From contig NC_064225.1 of NCBI RefSeq assembly GCF_023101765.2, positions 2,976,001 to 3,040,000 of the forward strand: a stretch of DNA of 64,000 nucleotides. The letters are read 5' to 3'. Both the position numbers and the translations under genes were made by a program. Positions 19,445-29,739 of this stretch are shown here, one piece after another. A model generated the notes under the pieces. The model was not told the DNA's origin. It was given only the letters and a program-made list of their open reading frames with translations, and searched no databases. This DNA is from Spodoptera frugiperda (Eukaryota; Arthropoda; Insecta; Lepidoptera; Noctuidae). Numbering within the stretch: position 1 is the stretch's first letter; each line of letters begins with the position of its first letter.

Positions 19445-19845
19445 ATATTTAATTGATTGAATAATGGTTCTTTATGAATTCTGAAAGACAGAAATAGGTA
19501 TTAGAAATAGGTACTCGTGAATGATGGCGGTTTTTATTGTTGCTTACTAACTACCCCGTTCCTACTCCTATTTTCAAGCTGTTTCTAGGGTAACGATTAA
19601 TTATCTAGCCACAACTATAGTTATTAAATTCCTAGTTAATGTATAGGTATTGTCACCAAACAAATAAAACTTTGTTCAATTCGCGGAACCTAGGACCGCG
19701 TTCACAACAAGTCCCAGAAGACAGCAATAGAACAACAACTCACCTATTGATATACATATTATGTATTCGGTTACTTCGGACGTTACGTGTACAGTCAGCA
19801 AAACATATACCTACCTATACAATTTCATTCAACGTCCCAAAACAG
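19445..19845. other. Spacer with a SINE-B scrap
   Basis: TTACTAACTACCCCGTTCCT at 19546-19565 is a SINE-B scrap. The rest is unassigned. Confidence 0.4.
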
Positions 19846-19848
19846 GTA

Positions 19849-20125
19849 CAGTGGAGGACAGATCCGCGTAATCATTTTAAAATTTTATTGCTTGAACACA
19901 GTAAAACATTAAACCGTGTGCCATATGCCAATGTCTCGGTTAATAAAAAAGTGATAGTCGCAGCTTAGTGACACAACACGTGTTAGTGGTGTGTTTGATA
20001 TTGTTCGCCTTCCACCATCCCGCTTTATTCGTCAATTCAAGGGAGGGGCTAGACAGCAGATCTCATCAGGTGCAAACAAACATTAACTTATTGGTGGTCA
20101 GGCGCATGTGACCACCATTGTACAT
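19849..20125 (+). repeat. Repeat Q, copy 1
   Basis: Aligns by eye with 57769-58053: ACAGTGGAGGACAGATCC start, GTCAATTCAAGGGAGGGGCT middle, and the end TGGTGGTCAGGCGCATGTGA plus CCACCATTGTACAT. The end forms a TGGTGGTCA/TGACCACCA hairpin. Class unknown. Confidence 0.7.
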
Positions 20126-20261
20126 AGGGCAGCCGGTGCATGAAAACAGCGGGATAAGGCAACCATTTGTAAGCTCAGGACGCACGCCCGTAAATTTGGG
20201 CTAGAGGACTGATGCGTTCAATATATGAACGCTCTGCTGCTTGGACCCTTGCTTTGAGAAG

Positions 20262-20400
20262 TATATTCGCTTTTGACTGACTTCCTAAAAAGGAGGAGGT
20301 TCTCAATTTAGCGGATATGTTTATTTTTCTATGAATGTATGTACACCGATTACGTCGAGGTTTAGGATTGATTTGGGTGTTTTGTTTTTGTTCGACGTGC
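20262..20400. repeat. Repeat U fragment
   Basis: GACTTCCTAAAAAGGAGGAG, then GTTCTCAATTTAGCGG and ACACCGATTACGTCGAGG, the typical order of this moth repeat. Confidence 0.5.
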
Positions 20401-20571
20401 ATTAGCTGAAATTTGGTACAATAAATAATAATTCGTCGTAAAGTCAGCTTATACCCTGTCTGTGTACAAAGTCATTGAAATCCGTTCAGTAGTTTCAGCG
20501 TAATTGACGGACAAACACCAAATACCCAAACATCAAAACAAACTTTCACATTTATAATATTAGTGTGATAT
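20401..20571 (+). repeat. LINE-like 3' tail repeat T
   Basis: ATCCGTTCAGTAGTTTCAGC, then AATTGACGGACAAACACC, ending AACTTTCACATTTATAATAT then TAGTGTGAT. The same ending occurs at 24.56 and 62.53 kb. Confidence 0.6.
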
Positions 20572-20595
20572 GTGGTTAGTACTTTGATACAGGGA

Positions 20596-20789
20596 GTAAA
20601 CGGAACGCTCCCGAAAAACGCATTTTTTATAATAATTTGTTTTCGTGTTATTTACGTGCAACATCGGCCTTAAGCAGTTGATTACAAATATTATTACATA
20701 AAATAAACATTAAATTCCTTAATTTTTTGAAAAACTAAACTAATTTTTTTCCTTCACCTGTTTTCAGCGTTTGGTAGCGTTCCGTTTAC
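20596..20789. mobile_element. 194-bp MITE with ~20-bp inverted ends
   Basis: GTAAACGGAACGCTCCCGAA at the left and TTTGGTAGCGTTCCGTTTAC at the right are inverted copies with few differences. The interior is AT-rich. I see no clear target duplication. Confidence 0.6.
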
Positions 20790-21295
20790 ATTCTATATAA
20801 TGCAACGTTATGACAACATAACTGATGAAATAGTTACATTGAATCATTCCGATAACATAATATACTTTCAGAAATATATCATAAGTTACCAATTTATATG
20901 TCAGAATGTTTCCTCCGATCCCACTCCGATACTGCATCAAATAAATTGAAATATGTACATACATATATACGGAGCGTATTTTAAAATCATATATCTTTCT
21001 TCAACTGACGGATGATAAATGACGGTACTAGTAATCCAATATGGCGGCTTCACGGACCGTGTTGAAGTTATTGCGTTGGCTATTTTTATTTATATATGTA
21101 TTTATTTATGTGCCATGTAGTGACGGAAGGCTATATATTTGACACCACCTTTCCTCTTTCCGTGGGTGTCCAAAACTGTTGTGTAGTGATGGCAGAACAG
21201 AAGAAAAGTGTCTCCACCCTTAATCTTTCAGTGGGGTTTGTAAAAGCCAACTAAAGGACCACACTTTGACAGAGAACTGTGGTTTCCAACCCGGT
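20790..21295. other. No assigned feature
   Basis: Unassigned. The part from 21120 (CCATGTAGTGACGGAAGG to AACCCGGTTGCC) is less AT-rich and may be an old repeat, but has no partner in the window. Confidence 0.35.
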
Positions 21296-21298
21296 TGC

Positions 21299-21532
21299 CT
21301 TTTTTTTTGAGGCGTGATAATCATCCAATTACTTCTCCCGTCTTGAGCGAGGCGAGACGAAGTGTCAGACTCTTACTGACTAAATACTACCCCGTTCCAG
21401 CAGGAGTACGCCGGAGTCCTGATAAATATGCTAGGTAGTACGCAGCTTCAGATCAAGCATCTGCCCTACTGGGCCCCATGTGGGGTGGTCTGTTGTGGCT
21501 CTTTAAGGCGCACGAAACGCGTGCAATATTTA
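21299..21532 (-). mobile_element. SINE-B copy, long
   Basis: Poly-T, GATAATCATCCAATTACTTC, GTCAGACTCTTACTGACTAA, GGTAGTACGCAGCTTCAG, CCCTACTGGGCCCCATGTGG and GGCTCTTTAAGGCGCACG. Covers most of the family apart from its 5' end. Confidence 0.75.
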
Positions 21533-21534
21533 TT

Positions 21535-22058
21535 TGACTCAATTATAATAACAAATACTTTACATAATGTGCACTTGAATTGAAAGAAAACATTTTTATG
21601 AAATTATACATTTCAATAGAGCCAAACAAGATTGAACTTAAAAGCCTACTCGAAAGAAATTATATTTCAATCAATAGAAGTTATTAAGAGATTTTATATC
21701 AAATAACACAATATTAAAGTGGGTTCTATAAAAGTACTTTAAAACATTTCAGTAGGTTATTCCAATCTTATTTATCCCTTAAATTGAAACTGAAGAGTGG
21801 TTTTTGTAAAATGGAATCTAAGATAAGGTGTTACGTTTTATTTTTGTGTAGATGAGAGCTGGTCCTTAGAGCCGCAGTGTGATAGTAGAACAATATTTAA
21901 TGTCTAGACTCGCTAATCCAATAGAATAGAGGTTTTATGTGAGAAGATTATGGTTTTATTTGAGCCGTGGGATCTTATGAATTTTAAAGTAAGCAGAATC
22001 CATAAAGATGTTTTCTATTTTTGATTATAAACTATTGTACTAGTATTGTTGTTGATCG
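21535..22058. other. No assigned feature
   Basis: AT-rich spacer. Confidence 0.4.
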
Positions 22059-22062
22059 TCTC

Positions 22063-22300
22063 ACGTCTTTTAACCCGCAAGGAGTAGGCAGAGGCGCACA
22101 TCAAGACACGTAATGCCACTGAACAATGTACACCCACTTTTCACTATATATGTTATAAGTCTCATGTAGGTGGTGAGCCTATTGCCATATATTGTTACCA
22201 CTGAGAAATTTTCGAAAACCCGACAATAGCCCAGCAATACTTCGCCCGACCTCTTGCTCGGCAGTCGCATTTGCAACTGCTTGGCCAACGAAACAGTCAG
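22063..22300 (-). mobile_element. SINE-D copy
   Basis: 3' end AACCCGCAAGGAGTAGGCAG, CACGTAATGCCACTGAACAA, TTACCACTGAGAAATTTTCG, and the inverted tRNA-like head GGCAGTCGCATTTGCAACTG. The B box is deleted (CTTCGCCCGACCTCTTGC). Confidence 0.7.
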
Positions 22301-22305
22301 TATTT

Positions 22306-22598
22306 TGGTTGTGTTTTTAGATATGTACATATTTATTTGAAAATTTCAGTACTATTTTGACTGCTTTAATCACAGCTATTGTAATTTTTGTTACAGGTAA
22401 TGATCCCGTTTTTCTACATACATACTTAACTGGTAAAGAATCTGTGTATTTTTTTTTTACACGAAATGAGTCGACGTTCTACCTCTATGTTGCTTGGTGG
22501 TAAGCGATGATGTGGCCTACGATGGAGCATGTCTACCCATGAGTAAACCTGTTTACGGAGGCCTTGAAGACACCGTTTATTTCTACCTGGAGTAAAAG
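22306..22598. other. No assigned feature
   Basis: Spacer. A stretch from 22440 to 22580 is less AT-rich and could be an old repeat without a local partner. Confidence 0.35.
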
Positions 22599-22599
22599 A

Positions 22600-22869
22600 C
22601 AATAGGGTAGATGACTAATTTTTATTTTAATATCCGTCTTGTAGATTATTTTAAAATATTAGACACGTATTTTTTAGTTTGAAATATCACGTGACGTTAT
22701 TTCTAGGTACATTTTATACGTAGAAAAGACATTTTTGCTCCCACTCCTAAACTTTGACTCGTTTTATCTTATATGACAAAATGAAAAAATACGTGTCAAA
22801 TATTTTTTCATTACCTAACTGACGGACTAATAAGATTTTTAATTTTCATACCCGTCATCATCTCTATTG
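22600..22869 (-). mobile_element. MITE-S copy 2 (inverted relative to copy 1)
   Basis: CAATAGGGTAGATGACTAAT to GTCATCATCTCTATTG is the reverse complement of 16972-17285 with about 40 bp missing. Both ends start CAATAG, giving imperfect terminal inverted repeats. Confidence 0.7.
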
Positions 22870-22901
22870 ATAAATACAGCTTACCTCGTTAACCTATATA
22901 G

Positions 22902-22929
22902 TTGGTCCTAAGAGATATCTTAGGACCAA
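22902..22929. repeat. Perfect GGTCCT palindrome
   Basis: TTGGTCCTAAGA and TCTTAGGACCAA form a perfect 12-bp stem with a GATA loop. It contains the motif enriched in this window. Confidence 0.85.
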
Positions 22930-23236
22930 AATTAAACACAGTTCCGAAGCAACACCTGTACTTAAGTTCTACCTACCTAACCTTTAAAGGTAGTTACAAC
23001 AACAATTTTAATATACAAGTAAGACTATACTAGGCAATTAGTCTGTATCTTGAGCCCTCGGCTGTAATTCTCTTGCGTACAAATGTAATTAAGAAAGATC
23101 TGTCTACGTGCTAAGATGAATTAATAACTTTACGTAATAAAACGCTTGTTTTCGTTTTGGGGTAGATAGATGGGTTCGTTTACTTTGAGCTATGAAACGG
23201 TTCTAATCTCCAAAGGAAGAAGTATACAGTGTAACA
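22930..23236. other. No assigned feature
   Basis: Spacer between MITE-S and SINE-B. Confidence 0.4.
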
Positions 23237-23238
23237 AA

Positions 23239-23339
23239 TTTTTTTTTTGAGGGGGCACAATCATCCGATGGCTTCTCTCGCCTTGGGCGAGGCGAGAGGA
23301 AGTGTCAGACTCTTACTGACTAAAAACCACCCCGTTCCT
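23239..23339 (-). mobile_element. SINE-B 3' half
   Basis: Poly-T, CACAATCATCCGATGGCTTC, CTTGGGCGAGGCGAGAGGAA, AAAAACCACCCCGTTCCT. It joins SINE-C with no spacer. Confidence 0.75.
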
Positions 23340-23475
23340 TCCTGCCGTGGTTGTGGGCAACCGGCTGCTGCGCAAACTGTAGCGGGTTCAATTCCCGCAT
23401 GTTGTTGTTTCAAGATGTCATGTGTATATAAACTTATATGTTTGTAAACTCACCCACGACACAGCAGAAAATACA
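23340..23475 (+). mobile_element. SINE-C copy, fused to SINE-B
   Basis: GCCGTGGTTGTGGGCAACCG, B box GGGTTCAATTCCCGC, a shortened body (TGTTGTTTCAAGATGTCATG) and AACTCACCCACGACACAGCA. Head to head with the SINE-B copy. Confidence 0.7.
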
Positions 23476-23479
23476 TATT

Positions 23480-23862
23480 TCTACTTCTTCAGGCAACGTG
23501 ATTTCCATATAATACTCTAACTTAATACAAAAGTACACGTGTCTCAATATAAAAGTTACACGTGCTCAAAAATAGTATCAAAAAACAATTTTCCTATCCT
23601 ATCCTATCTCCATAAATAAAACATAATTTGTTCAAAAAATTTACATGAAAGTATATTGTTGTTTTAATAAAAATCTGTCCGTTATCTATAACCGTGATTG
23701 ATAACAAGTTGGTCCTAGACATTTTACTACAAAAAAGAGTTTATTTGAAAACTTATTTTTATTATGGAACGATATTTTTGGGGCTCCGTACTGAAGGACA
23801 AAAATGGGAACCTTGTTACTAAGATTCCATGTCCATTGTCACCTGCTTTTTTATGATGTAAA
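23480..23862. other. No assigned feature
   Basis: AT-rich spacer. Confidence 0.4.
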
Positions 23863-24056
23863 CAGGTAAACGAGCAGACGATGGTAAGCAATCGCTGCCA
23901 CCCGTGTTGTTATTTTTCTTTGCGGCCTTTTTTGGGTTAGGAATTTAAGGATTGTTAGGGAATTGGGGATAGGGAAGGGGAGTCATTGAACCTCCGGTAA
24001 CCCCACAATGAAATACAACGCAAGCGTTGTTTCACGTCGGTGTCTGTGAGGCCTTA
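23850..24056 (-). mobile_element. SINE-A copy, 5' truncated
   Basis: TTTTTTATGATGTAAACAGG (poly-A tail inverted), AACGAGCAGACGATGGTAAG, GGATTGTTAGGGAATTGGGG, TACAACGCAAGCGTTGTTTC. Stops after GTCTGTGAGGCC. Confidence 0.75.
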
Positions 24057-24059
24057 CAG

Positions 24060-24362
24060 AAAAAAGAAAAAATAAGGCTTTTAATAATATATGTGGGCTC
24101 CAACAACAAAGATGATTTTAATGCCATTTAGTGATGAACAAATTAACGAATGTTACGGAATCCTTCGTGTGTGAGTCCGTCCCACACTTAATCGTTTTTT
24201 TTACGAATTCAATTTCATTTTATATGAATAAATATTGTAGGTGAATATAATGAAAGAATGATTTCTATTATAGTCACTGAAACGTGGAAACCGGGCAAGA
24301 ATAGATACATATTTATATAGTTTTATGTAGTATTTATGATTATGGTAGTTTGACCGACAGTA
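24060..24362. other. No assigned feature
   Basis: AT-rich spacer. Confidence 0.4.
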
Positions 24363-24384
24363 TAATTGTTTTCTTTTTCTGAAG

Positions 24385-24560
24385 CTACTAGCTTCTGACA
24401 GCGGCTTTTTTTCTGTGGGATAAAAAGTATCCTATCACCCAAGTCAACTCATACCCGGTCTGTATACTAAATTTCATCAAAACTGGTCAGTACTTTCAAC
24501 GTGATTGACGGACTAACATCCAAAGAAACAAACTTTCATATTTATAATATTAGTGTGATT
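24385..24560 (+). repeat. LINE-like 3' tail repeat T
   Basis: GTGATTGACGGACTAACATC and the AACTTTCATATTTATAATAT / TAGTGTGATT ending match 20.4 and 62.3 kb. Confidence 0.6.
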
Positions 24561-24616
24561 CACTTCTAAACTTTATGGCGATTTACCGAAGTTTTGTTTC
24601 TACTAGTTTTGTAATT

Positions 24617-24660
24617 AATAGATTTTTAATTTTCAAACCTCGTCATCATCCCCATTGATA
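24617..24660 (-). mobile_element. MITE-S terminal fragment
   Basis: TAATAGATTTTTAATTTTCA, then CCTCGTCATCATCCCCATTG, equals the right end of the 22.6-kb copy. Confidence 0.65.
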
Positions 24661-24661
24661 C

Positions 24662-24950
24662 TCTGTAGTGTCTGGCTACACCTGGCATGTCTCTAGAGGC
24701 GTAGGTTTACGTATGAATGTGGCTCTAGTATATTTGCCAACGGGCCTTATTACAAATATATGATTTGAGATATAATAGGCAAAATGTGGGTGTTACTTTT
24801 GATACACAGGCGTAATTATATCTTCTGTATCCAGGAAAAATGTTGACATTACCAAGACAAGAAGGAGGTCTAAAAATAACCTTTCAAGTATTCTATTTAT
24901 TTAGTACCTGTTCTTATTATTTAGTATATTTGCTTAGTAAGTTGTACTAT
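24662..24950. other. No assigned feature
   Basis: Unassigned spacer. Confidence 0.4.
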
Positions 24951-24954
24951 CGAG

Positions 24955-25031
24955 TGCCTCGTTGGTCGAGTGGTCGCAAGAGCGACTGCTGGACAAGAGG
25001 TCTCGAGTTCGATTCCCAGATCGGGCAAAGT
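24955..25031 (+). mobile_element. SINE-D head only
   Basis: TGCCTCGTTGGTCGAGTGGT (A-box region), GCGACTGCTGGACAAGAGGT and B box GAGTTCGATTCCC, ending GATCGGGCAAAGT. Folds like a tRNA-type head but lacks a convincing anticodon arm, so it is not called a tRNA gene. Confidence 0.7.
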
Positions 25032-25032
25032 T

Positions 25033-26590
25033 AATTTTTTAAAGTGTAACGAATGGAGTTTCGTGCTCGTTCTTTTCCACTTTGGAACAAACACCTAGCT
25101 TCACTGACGGACAGACAGCTGATTCTATTTATTTCTTTATTTGTTGACAAAGTATATGGTTATAATAGAAATAAATGATTCGACTTTGACTTTACACCTC
25201 CACACAAATGCGTAGGTAAATGAAGACCTGTAGATAATGTAAGCGTAGGTGTTATAAAGGTTTTTGCTTTGCGTGTCGAAGCCATACCTTCTTAACATGG
25301 AGTTACGTGGGTAGTGATTAACGGAGATTGTTTGAAACAAAGAAGAATTCTGTGCAAACTAAATATCATAGGTTATTTTGATACGGGATTTATGATTCGC
25401 TGTTACTTTTGAACTTTTAAAAGTCACGTTTATGTATTGAATTTCAAGAAGGTGTGGGAAGGAAACATGATTATTGTAGGAGTAGTTAAATTAATATTCT
25501 GTATTTTGAAACAAAATTGACGTATAAAACGATACCTAAGTAAAACTTTGTGAAGACTGAGGTGTGAATGAACGGTTAAAGAACTTTAGTTGAAAAATTT
25601 TAAATGGAAATTGGTCCTTTTACTTTTATATAATTTTGTGGTATGGCTTTTTTGAAATAGTAAAAGTAATCCATAAAATTACATGGTATTATCTATTATA
25701 TGCAAGCTATTATCATGCATGTATGCTACGTTAATGTACCTATACTATTTTGACTTAATTTTTAACTTGGGAAATCTTTATTAGTATGGGGCAAATCAAA
25801 ACTCCATCGTAGTATTATACAAAATATTTTAAACATACTCGTACATTTTCTTATTCATTATATAATTGTAATCATAACTCTAAGGGCCCCATGGGTGGAA
25901 AAACTCATCGTCATGTTTTTTGGCCCATGAAATAGGTCAATTATAACTGCATCGCGAATCGCACACGAGGGAGTAAAATTGCCGCCGCACACATATGAGA
26001 TTTTTAACCTCACTGGTTTTGGTCCTATGAGAGCGCGGAGAAAAGGACCATAAAATTTTAATAATACAGTAAAAGGTTGACATTTAAGAAAATTATAATT
26101 TTTATCGTCTAGCAGCGGCAAAAATTTATTGTTTGTGATATTATTTAGTCTAATCGAAATAATAAATGAACAGAAACGATTTCGTGTTTAATGGTCCTTT
26201 CCTGTATAAAAGTTTAAGCGAACTAACATCACGCCACTTGATTAAAGTATGACTAAATATGTTGGTCTAGTTAATAGCTATTTATGGATCTCAAGGACAA
26301 ATGGATATTTGATTTTCCTATTAGGAACCACTCTTTAATTGATCGAGGGCTGACAATTCGACATTGCTTTACCTTCATGCTCCAGTAAGCTTATAAAGTC
26401 GTTGTTACTACGACTGACCTCTTTTCAGTCGTGTCGGATTGCAATCCCATCGGATTATGATAGTGACGGGATAGAAAGTGCACCTCTATTTGATACAGGT
26501 ACATACTGGTACTATACGAGGCCAATGATTGACTCAAACGATTTTCAACAAGTCGTTTGATTTTGAGTTTCAAAGAATGTTATGTTAATT
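25033..26590. other. Repeat-poor interval
   Basis: About 1.5 kb without an assigned repeat. GGTCCTTTT at 25614 and AAAAGGACC at 26042 are inverted and 430 bp apart. An 87-codon minus-strand frame (25858-26121) over a less AT-rich patch is unsupported. Confidence 0.4.
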
Positions 26591-26591
26591 T

Positions 26592-26784
26592 TTCTTCTTA
26601 AACGTTGCTTCACGTTAAGATTTTATCCTGTGTCGTGGGTGCGTTTACAAATATACAATTTCACATGCACATGACACCTAGACCTGAAACAACAATTTGT
26701 GTATCATACAATTAGTTGCTCCGTGCGGGAATCGAACTCACTACATGTTGCACAGCAGCCACGGCGTCAAACGTGCAGTCAAAG
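26592..26784 (-). mobile_element. SINE-C copy
   Basis: TCTTAAACGTTGCTTCACGT, TGTCGTGGGTGCGTTTACAA, CAACAATTTGTGTATCATAC, then inverted B box GGGAATCGAACTC. The head is partly deleted. Confidence 0.75.
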
Positions 26785-26789
26785 TTTTT

Positions 26790-28044
26790 GTGTGCAAATA
26801 AGAGTCTTATTATATTAGTTTTTCTATTTGCTTGCATTTTACCTGAGTGAGACATAAAAATTACGTTATTATGACTAGTACAGTTTACAATTTTTGCTGT
26901 AAGTAGAATTAAAATTAGTTTTGCTCTTTGAATTGATTAGAATTACATATTACACCGCAGAAAACATCAAAACTCACTTAATTTTGAAAATAATTAGAAA
27001 ATTACGTATGAAAATTGGTTTCGAATAGGTTTTTTATTCAATTAACTAAGGCGTATGCTTGTCTCTTTAGATTTAATGGATTGCGTGATATCCTTTGTGA
27101 GTCATAATTCGATTAACGAGTACGTTTATTAAATTACTGATACTGGACGCTAGTGTAATTGGCAGTACGATGTTAATCAAGTAGTTGTGTGTATAGGCTA
27201 TTGTTGGCCTTGGTTTGTGTTATATTGAAATAGAATTATTAGTTTTGATATTTAAAGGTTATGGGGTTTTGAATAACTTTTACCTTAATTACAATAGTTG
27301 GACCCTGTTAAGCAAAAAATATCCAGCCAACATTTTATTACTTTTGTACTGTATCATACGAGTTTTTATTATCTGCCTTACTTTAAACTTTATTTACTCA
27401 AAAGTAATAAAATGTTCAGCTTAGAAAATAGTTTTCATTTTATATTGATTTTATTACTTATCGTAAATGAGAAGAATATTTTGACTAATACTGTGGTTTT
27501 ACTATATTGACATTTAAATATGAGATCAGTATCAAATCGTAAATAAGAACTATTCAAAATTGATATTAATTTTCATTAAATGAAAGTGCGACAACTGAGT
27601 TTACTCGTCTATTTTTATTTTTATTTACAAATACACTTATAGAATTGTAGTCGGAACTAATATTATTTCAAAAAGAAAGTTAATTAACTTTACACTGTCA
27701 TCGGTCCTTTTGAGGGCACAAAATAACCACGATATAATATCATGATCCCTTTCAGTTTCACCTCAGATGTTAACAAAACAAAGATAATACGGTATTTGCT
27801 CTCCAATAGAAAGCCTTTAGCAAACAATAATAATAAGAAGTAATAAAAGACTTTGGGGGTAAAAGGACCAGATATTTTGGTCCTAAATAAAGGTACAACA
27901 GAAACTATTTCCTTTCCTTCTTTACACATAATTATGTGAGGAAAAGTACATTACACACGTATAATTGTTGTGATTATTTCTTGTATTATCGCCTGTGGAT
28001 ATTTCCGTTGTCCAAAGATAGAACATGATTGTCAATGTTTGTGT
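26790..28044. other. AT-rich, repeat-poor interval
   Basis: A possible small inverted element lies between GGTCCTTTTGAGG (27704) and GGGTAAAAGGACC (27858-27870), about 165 bp. It is followed at once by an AGGACCA/TGGTCCT pair. T-rich frames at 27.2-27.5 kb look like chance. Confidence 0.4.
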
Positions 28045-28046
28045 TT

Positions 28047-28252
28047 GACTGCACGGTTGGCGCGGTGGCTGGGCAACTGGCTGCCGTGCAACGGGTAGCG
28101 GGTTCGATTCCCGCACGGAGCAACTCTTTGTGTGATCCACAAATTGTTGTTTCCGGTCTGGGTGTCATGTGCATATGAAATTGTATGTTTGTAAACGCAC
28201 CCACGACACAGGAGAAAATCCTAATGTGGGACAACGTTTAAAAAAAAAAAAA
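28047..28252 (+). mobile_element. SINE-C reference copy, full length
   Basis: Head GCACGGTTGGCGCGGTGGCT, B box GGGTTCGATTCCC, body AACTCTTTGTGTGATCCACA and GGTCTGGGTGTCATGTGCAT, 3' ACGCACCCACGACACAGGAG, and a 12-A tail. The best-preserved copy: tRNA-like promoter at one end and poly-A at the other, as expected for a SINE. Confidence 0.85.
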
Positions 28253-29558
28253 GTAGCAACTAAACAGCAATATATTTTTTAAATGTGTATAAATTGTCTG
28301 TAATTAAGCAGGGTCGTAGTAGCTTGCTTGAGAGTTTGTTTTAGATCTTCAGTTGTTAAATAGTTAATGAAATCAGAGCCTAGGAGGTCACTTCTACAAA
28401 ATATAATTAAAACACCAGTAGAGACTTTTGGTGTGATATAAAATCATAATTTTTAAACTCCTTGTTTCCTCAAACAAACATTTTTTTATACATTATTTAC
28501 CAACTATGAAATATAAAAAGTAATACGCCTGTACATATATAAAATACATATATGTATCTCATTTCTTTTGTTTCAAAGCCTGTGTTCTAACAAAGCTAGT
28601 ATTGTTTGAGAACACGGTAACAAAGTAACTGCCGTGTGGCCTACGCTGACACAACTAACGGAACAAAGATGTATCCAGTATAAAAAGAACCATGATCGCA
28701 GGTGAATGATTGGTGTTGAGAGCTTCAGTTATACTGGACTTCTGTTTGCTGGTTCGTCAAGCGTAAAGATTTGAATTGAAGGTTGTGCCTCTAGGAATGT
28801 TTGTAGTTAGAAAATTGTTTGTGAATGTATGCTAGTTCTGTGTGCTAGGTGGTCCTTTTAGGTCCTAGGTTCCAGTATTATGTATGAGGATTTACTAGAC
28901 GTACTACGTATATCTATGAACGACACTGACAACTTATCAATAAATCACATGTCTTTTCTATTGCTTCCCAATCTCGTAAAAATGAACAGTTTCTCAGAAC
29001 AATTTTAAACAAATATAACTGCAAATGCGATGTTTGAGTTCGATTATTTAGTTTTTTTAAGATAAGCGTATTTTTTTACAAAGTCGTGAAATCTTAAATG
29101 AGCCTGGTGTTAGTAATATTCTTTTAAAGTTAAAAAAGAAGATCAAAGAATACAGAATATATGCTCTGGTTATACGTTCGTAGAAAACTTTCATTAATTT
29201 TCGCCTTACCATAATTGATTAGAGAAAAATTACTGAAGCCAAAATCCATTTCGTTATCTCTATTTAGAAACACAGTCCCAAGAAATAAATCATAAAATTA
29301 CTCACCCACGAAGATCGTAACGAAATTCATAAATCTGCAGCCATATTAATTTGTTTGAGTTATTACTTAAGTAATTTAATAGTATTATTGCGGTTTTCGA
29401 TCGTGCTCTTCTGAGTATACACTTAAATTTAAGTTAAAATTAGTCTCAATTTCGTAACGCATAAATTAACTGTCTTTCGCAATCGTGGAGTGGGATAAGG
29501 TCAAATAACGAGTAAGAAGTTTCAGTTTCCAGTTTTACTATGAACAAACTAAACTTCG
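28253..29558. other. Repeat-poor interval
   Basis: No repeat family of this window and no credible frame. Either single-copy noncoding DNA or repeats too old to see. Confidence 0.4.
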
Positions 29559-29570
29559 TGTGTTTCAAAT

Positions 29571-29738
29571 ATTATTATGTTATCGGCTTACTCACGTAAT
29601 TGTTTGACGAGGAACTCGACTAGTTTCAAGCCATGCTAGAGGCTCATATTCATGAGCAGCATTCCGCGACACACGACGCGGCGATTGTCGCGCTGCTACT
29701 GATGAACAATTACGTGAGTAAGCCGATAACATAATAAT
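29571..29738. mobile_element. MITE-J reference copy, perfect 34-bp inverted repeats
   Basis: Arms 29571-29604 and 29705-29738 are exact inverted copies, containing ATGTTATCGGCTTACTCACG. The centre has AGCCATGCTAGAGGCTCATA and GGCGATTGTCGCGCTGCTAC. Partial relatives lie at 19.31, 33.89 and 34.76 kb. TGTTTCAAATAT occurs just outside both sides (29561 and 29756). Confidence 0.85.
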
Positions 29739-29739
29739 T

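Noticed and set aside
24955..25031. Possible tRNA gene
   Set aside because: It has A- and B-box-like blocks, but it is the head of SINE-D, has no convincing anticodon stem, and recurs with the SINE body elsewhere.
28047..28120. Possible tRNA gene at the start of SINE-C
   Set aside because: The same head is attached to the SINE-C body in several copies. The cloverleaf cannot be completed.
29571..29738. Autonomous transposon
   Set aside because: At 168 bp with no coding frame it can only be a non-autonomous element.
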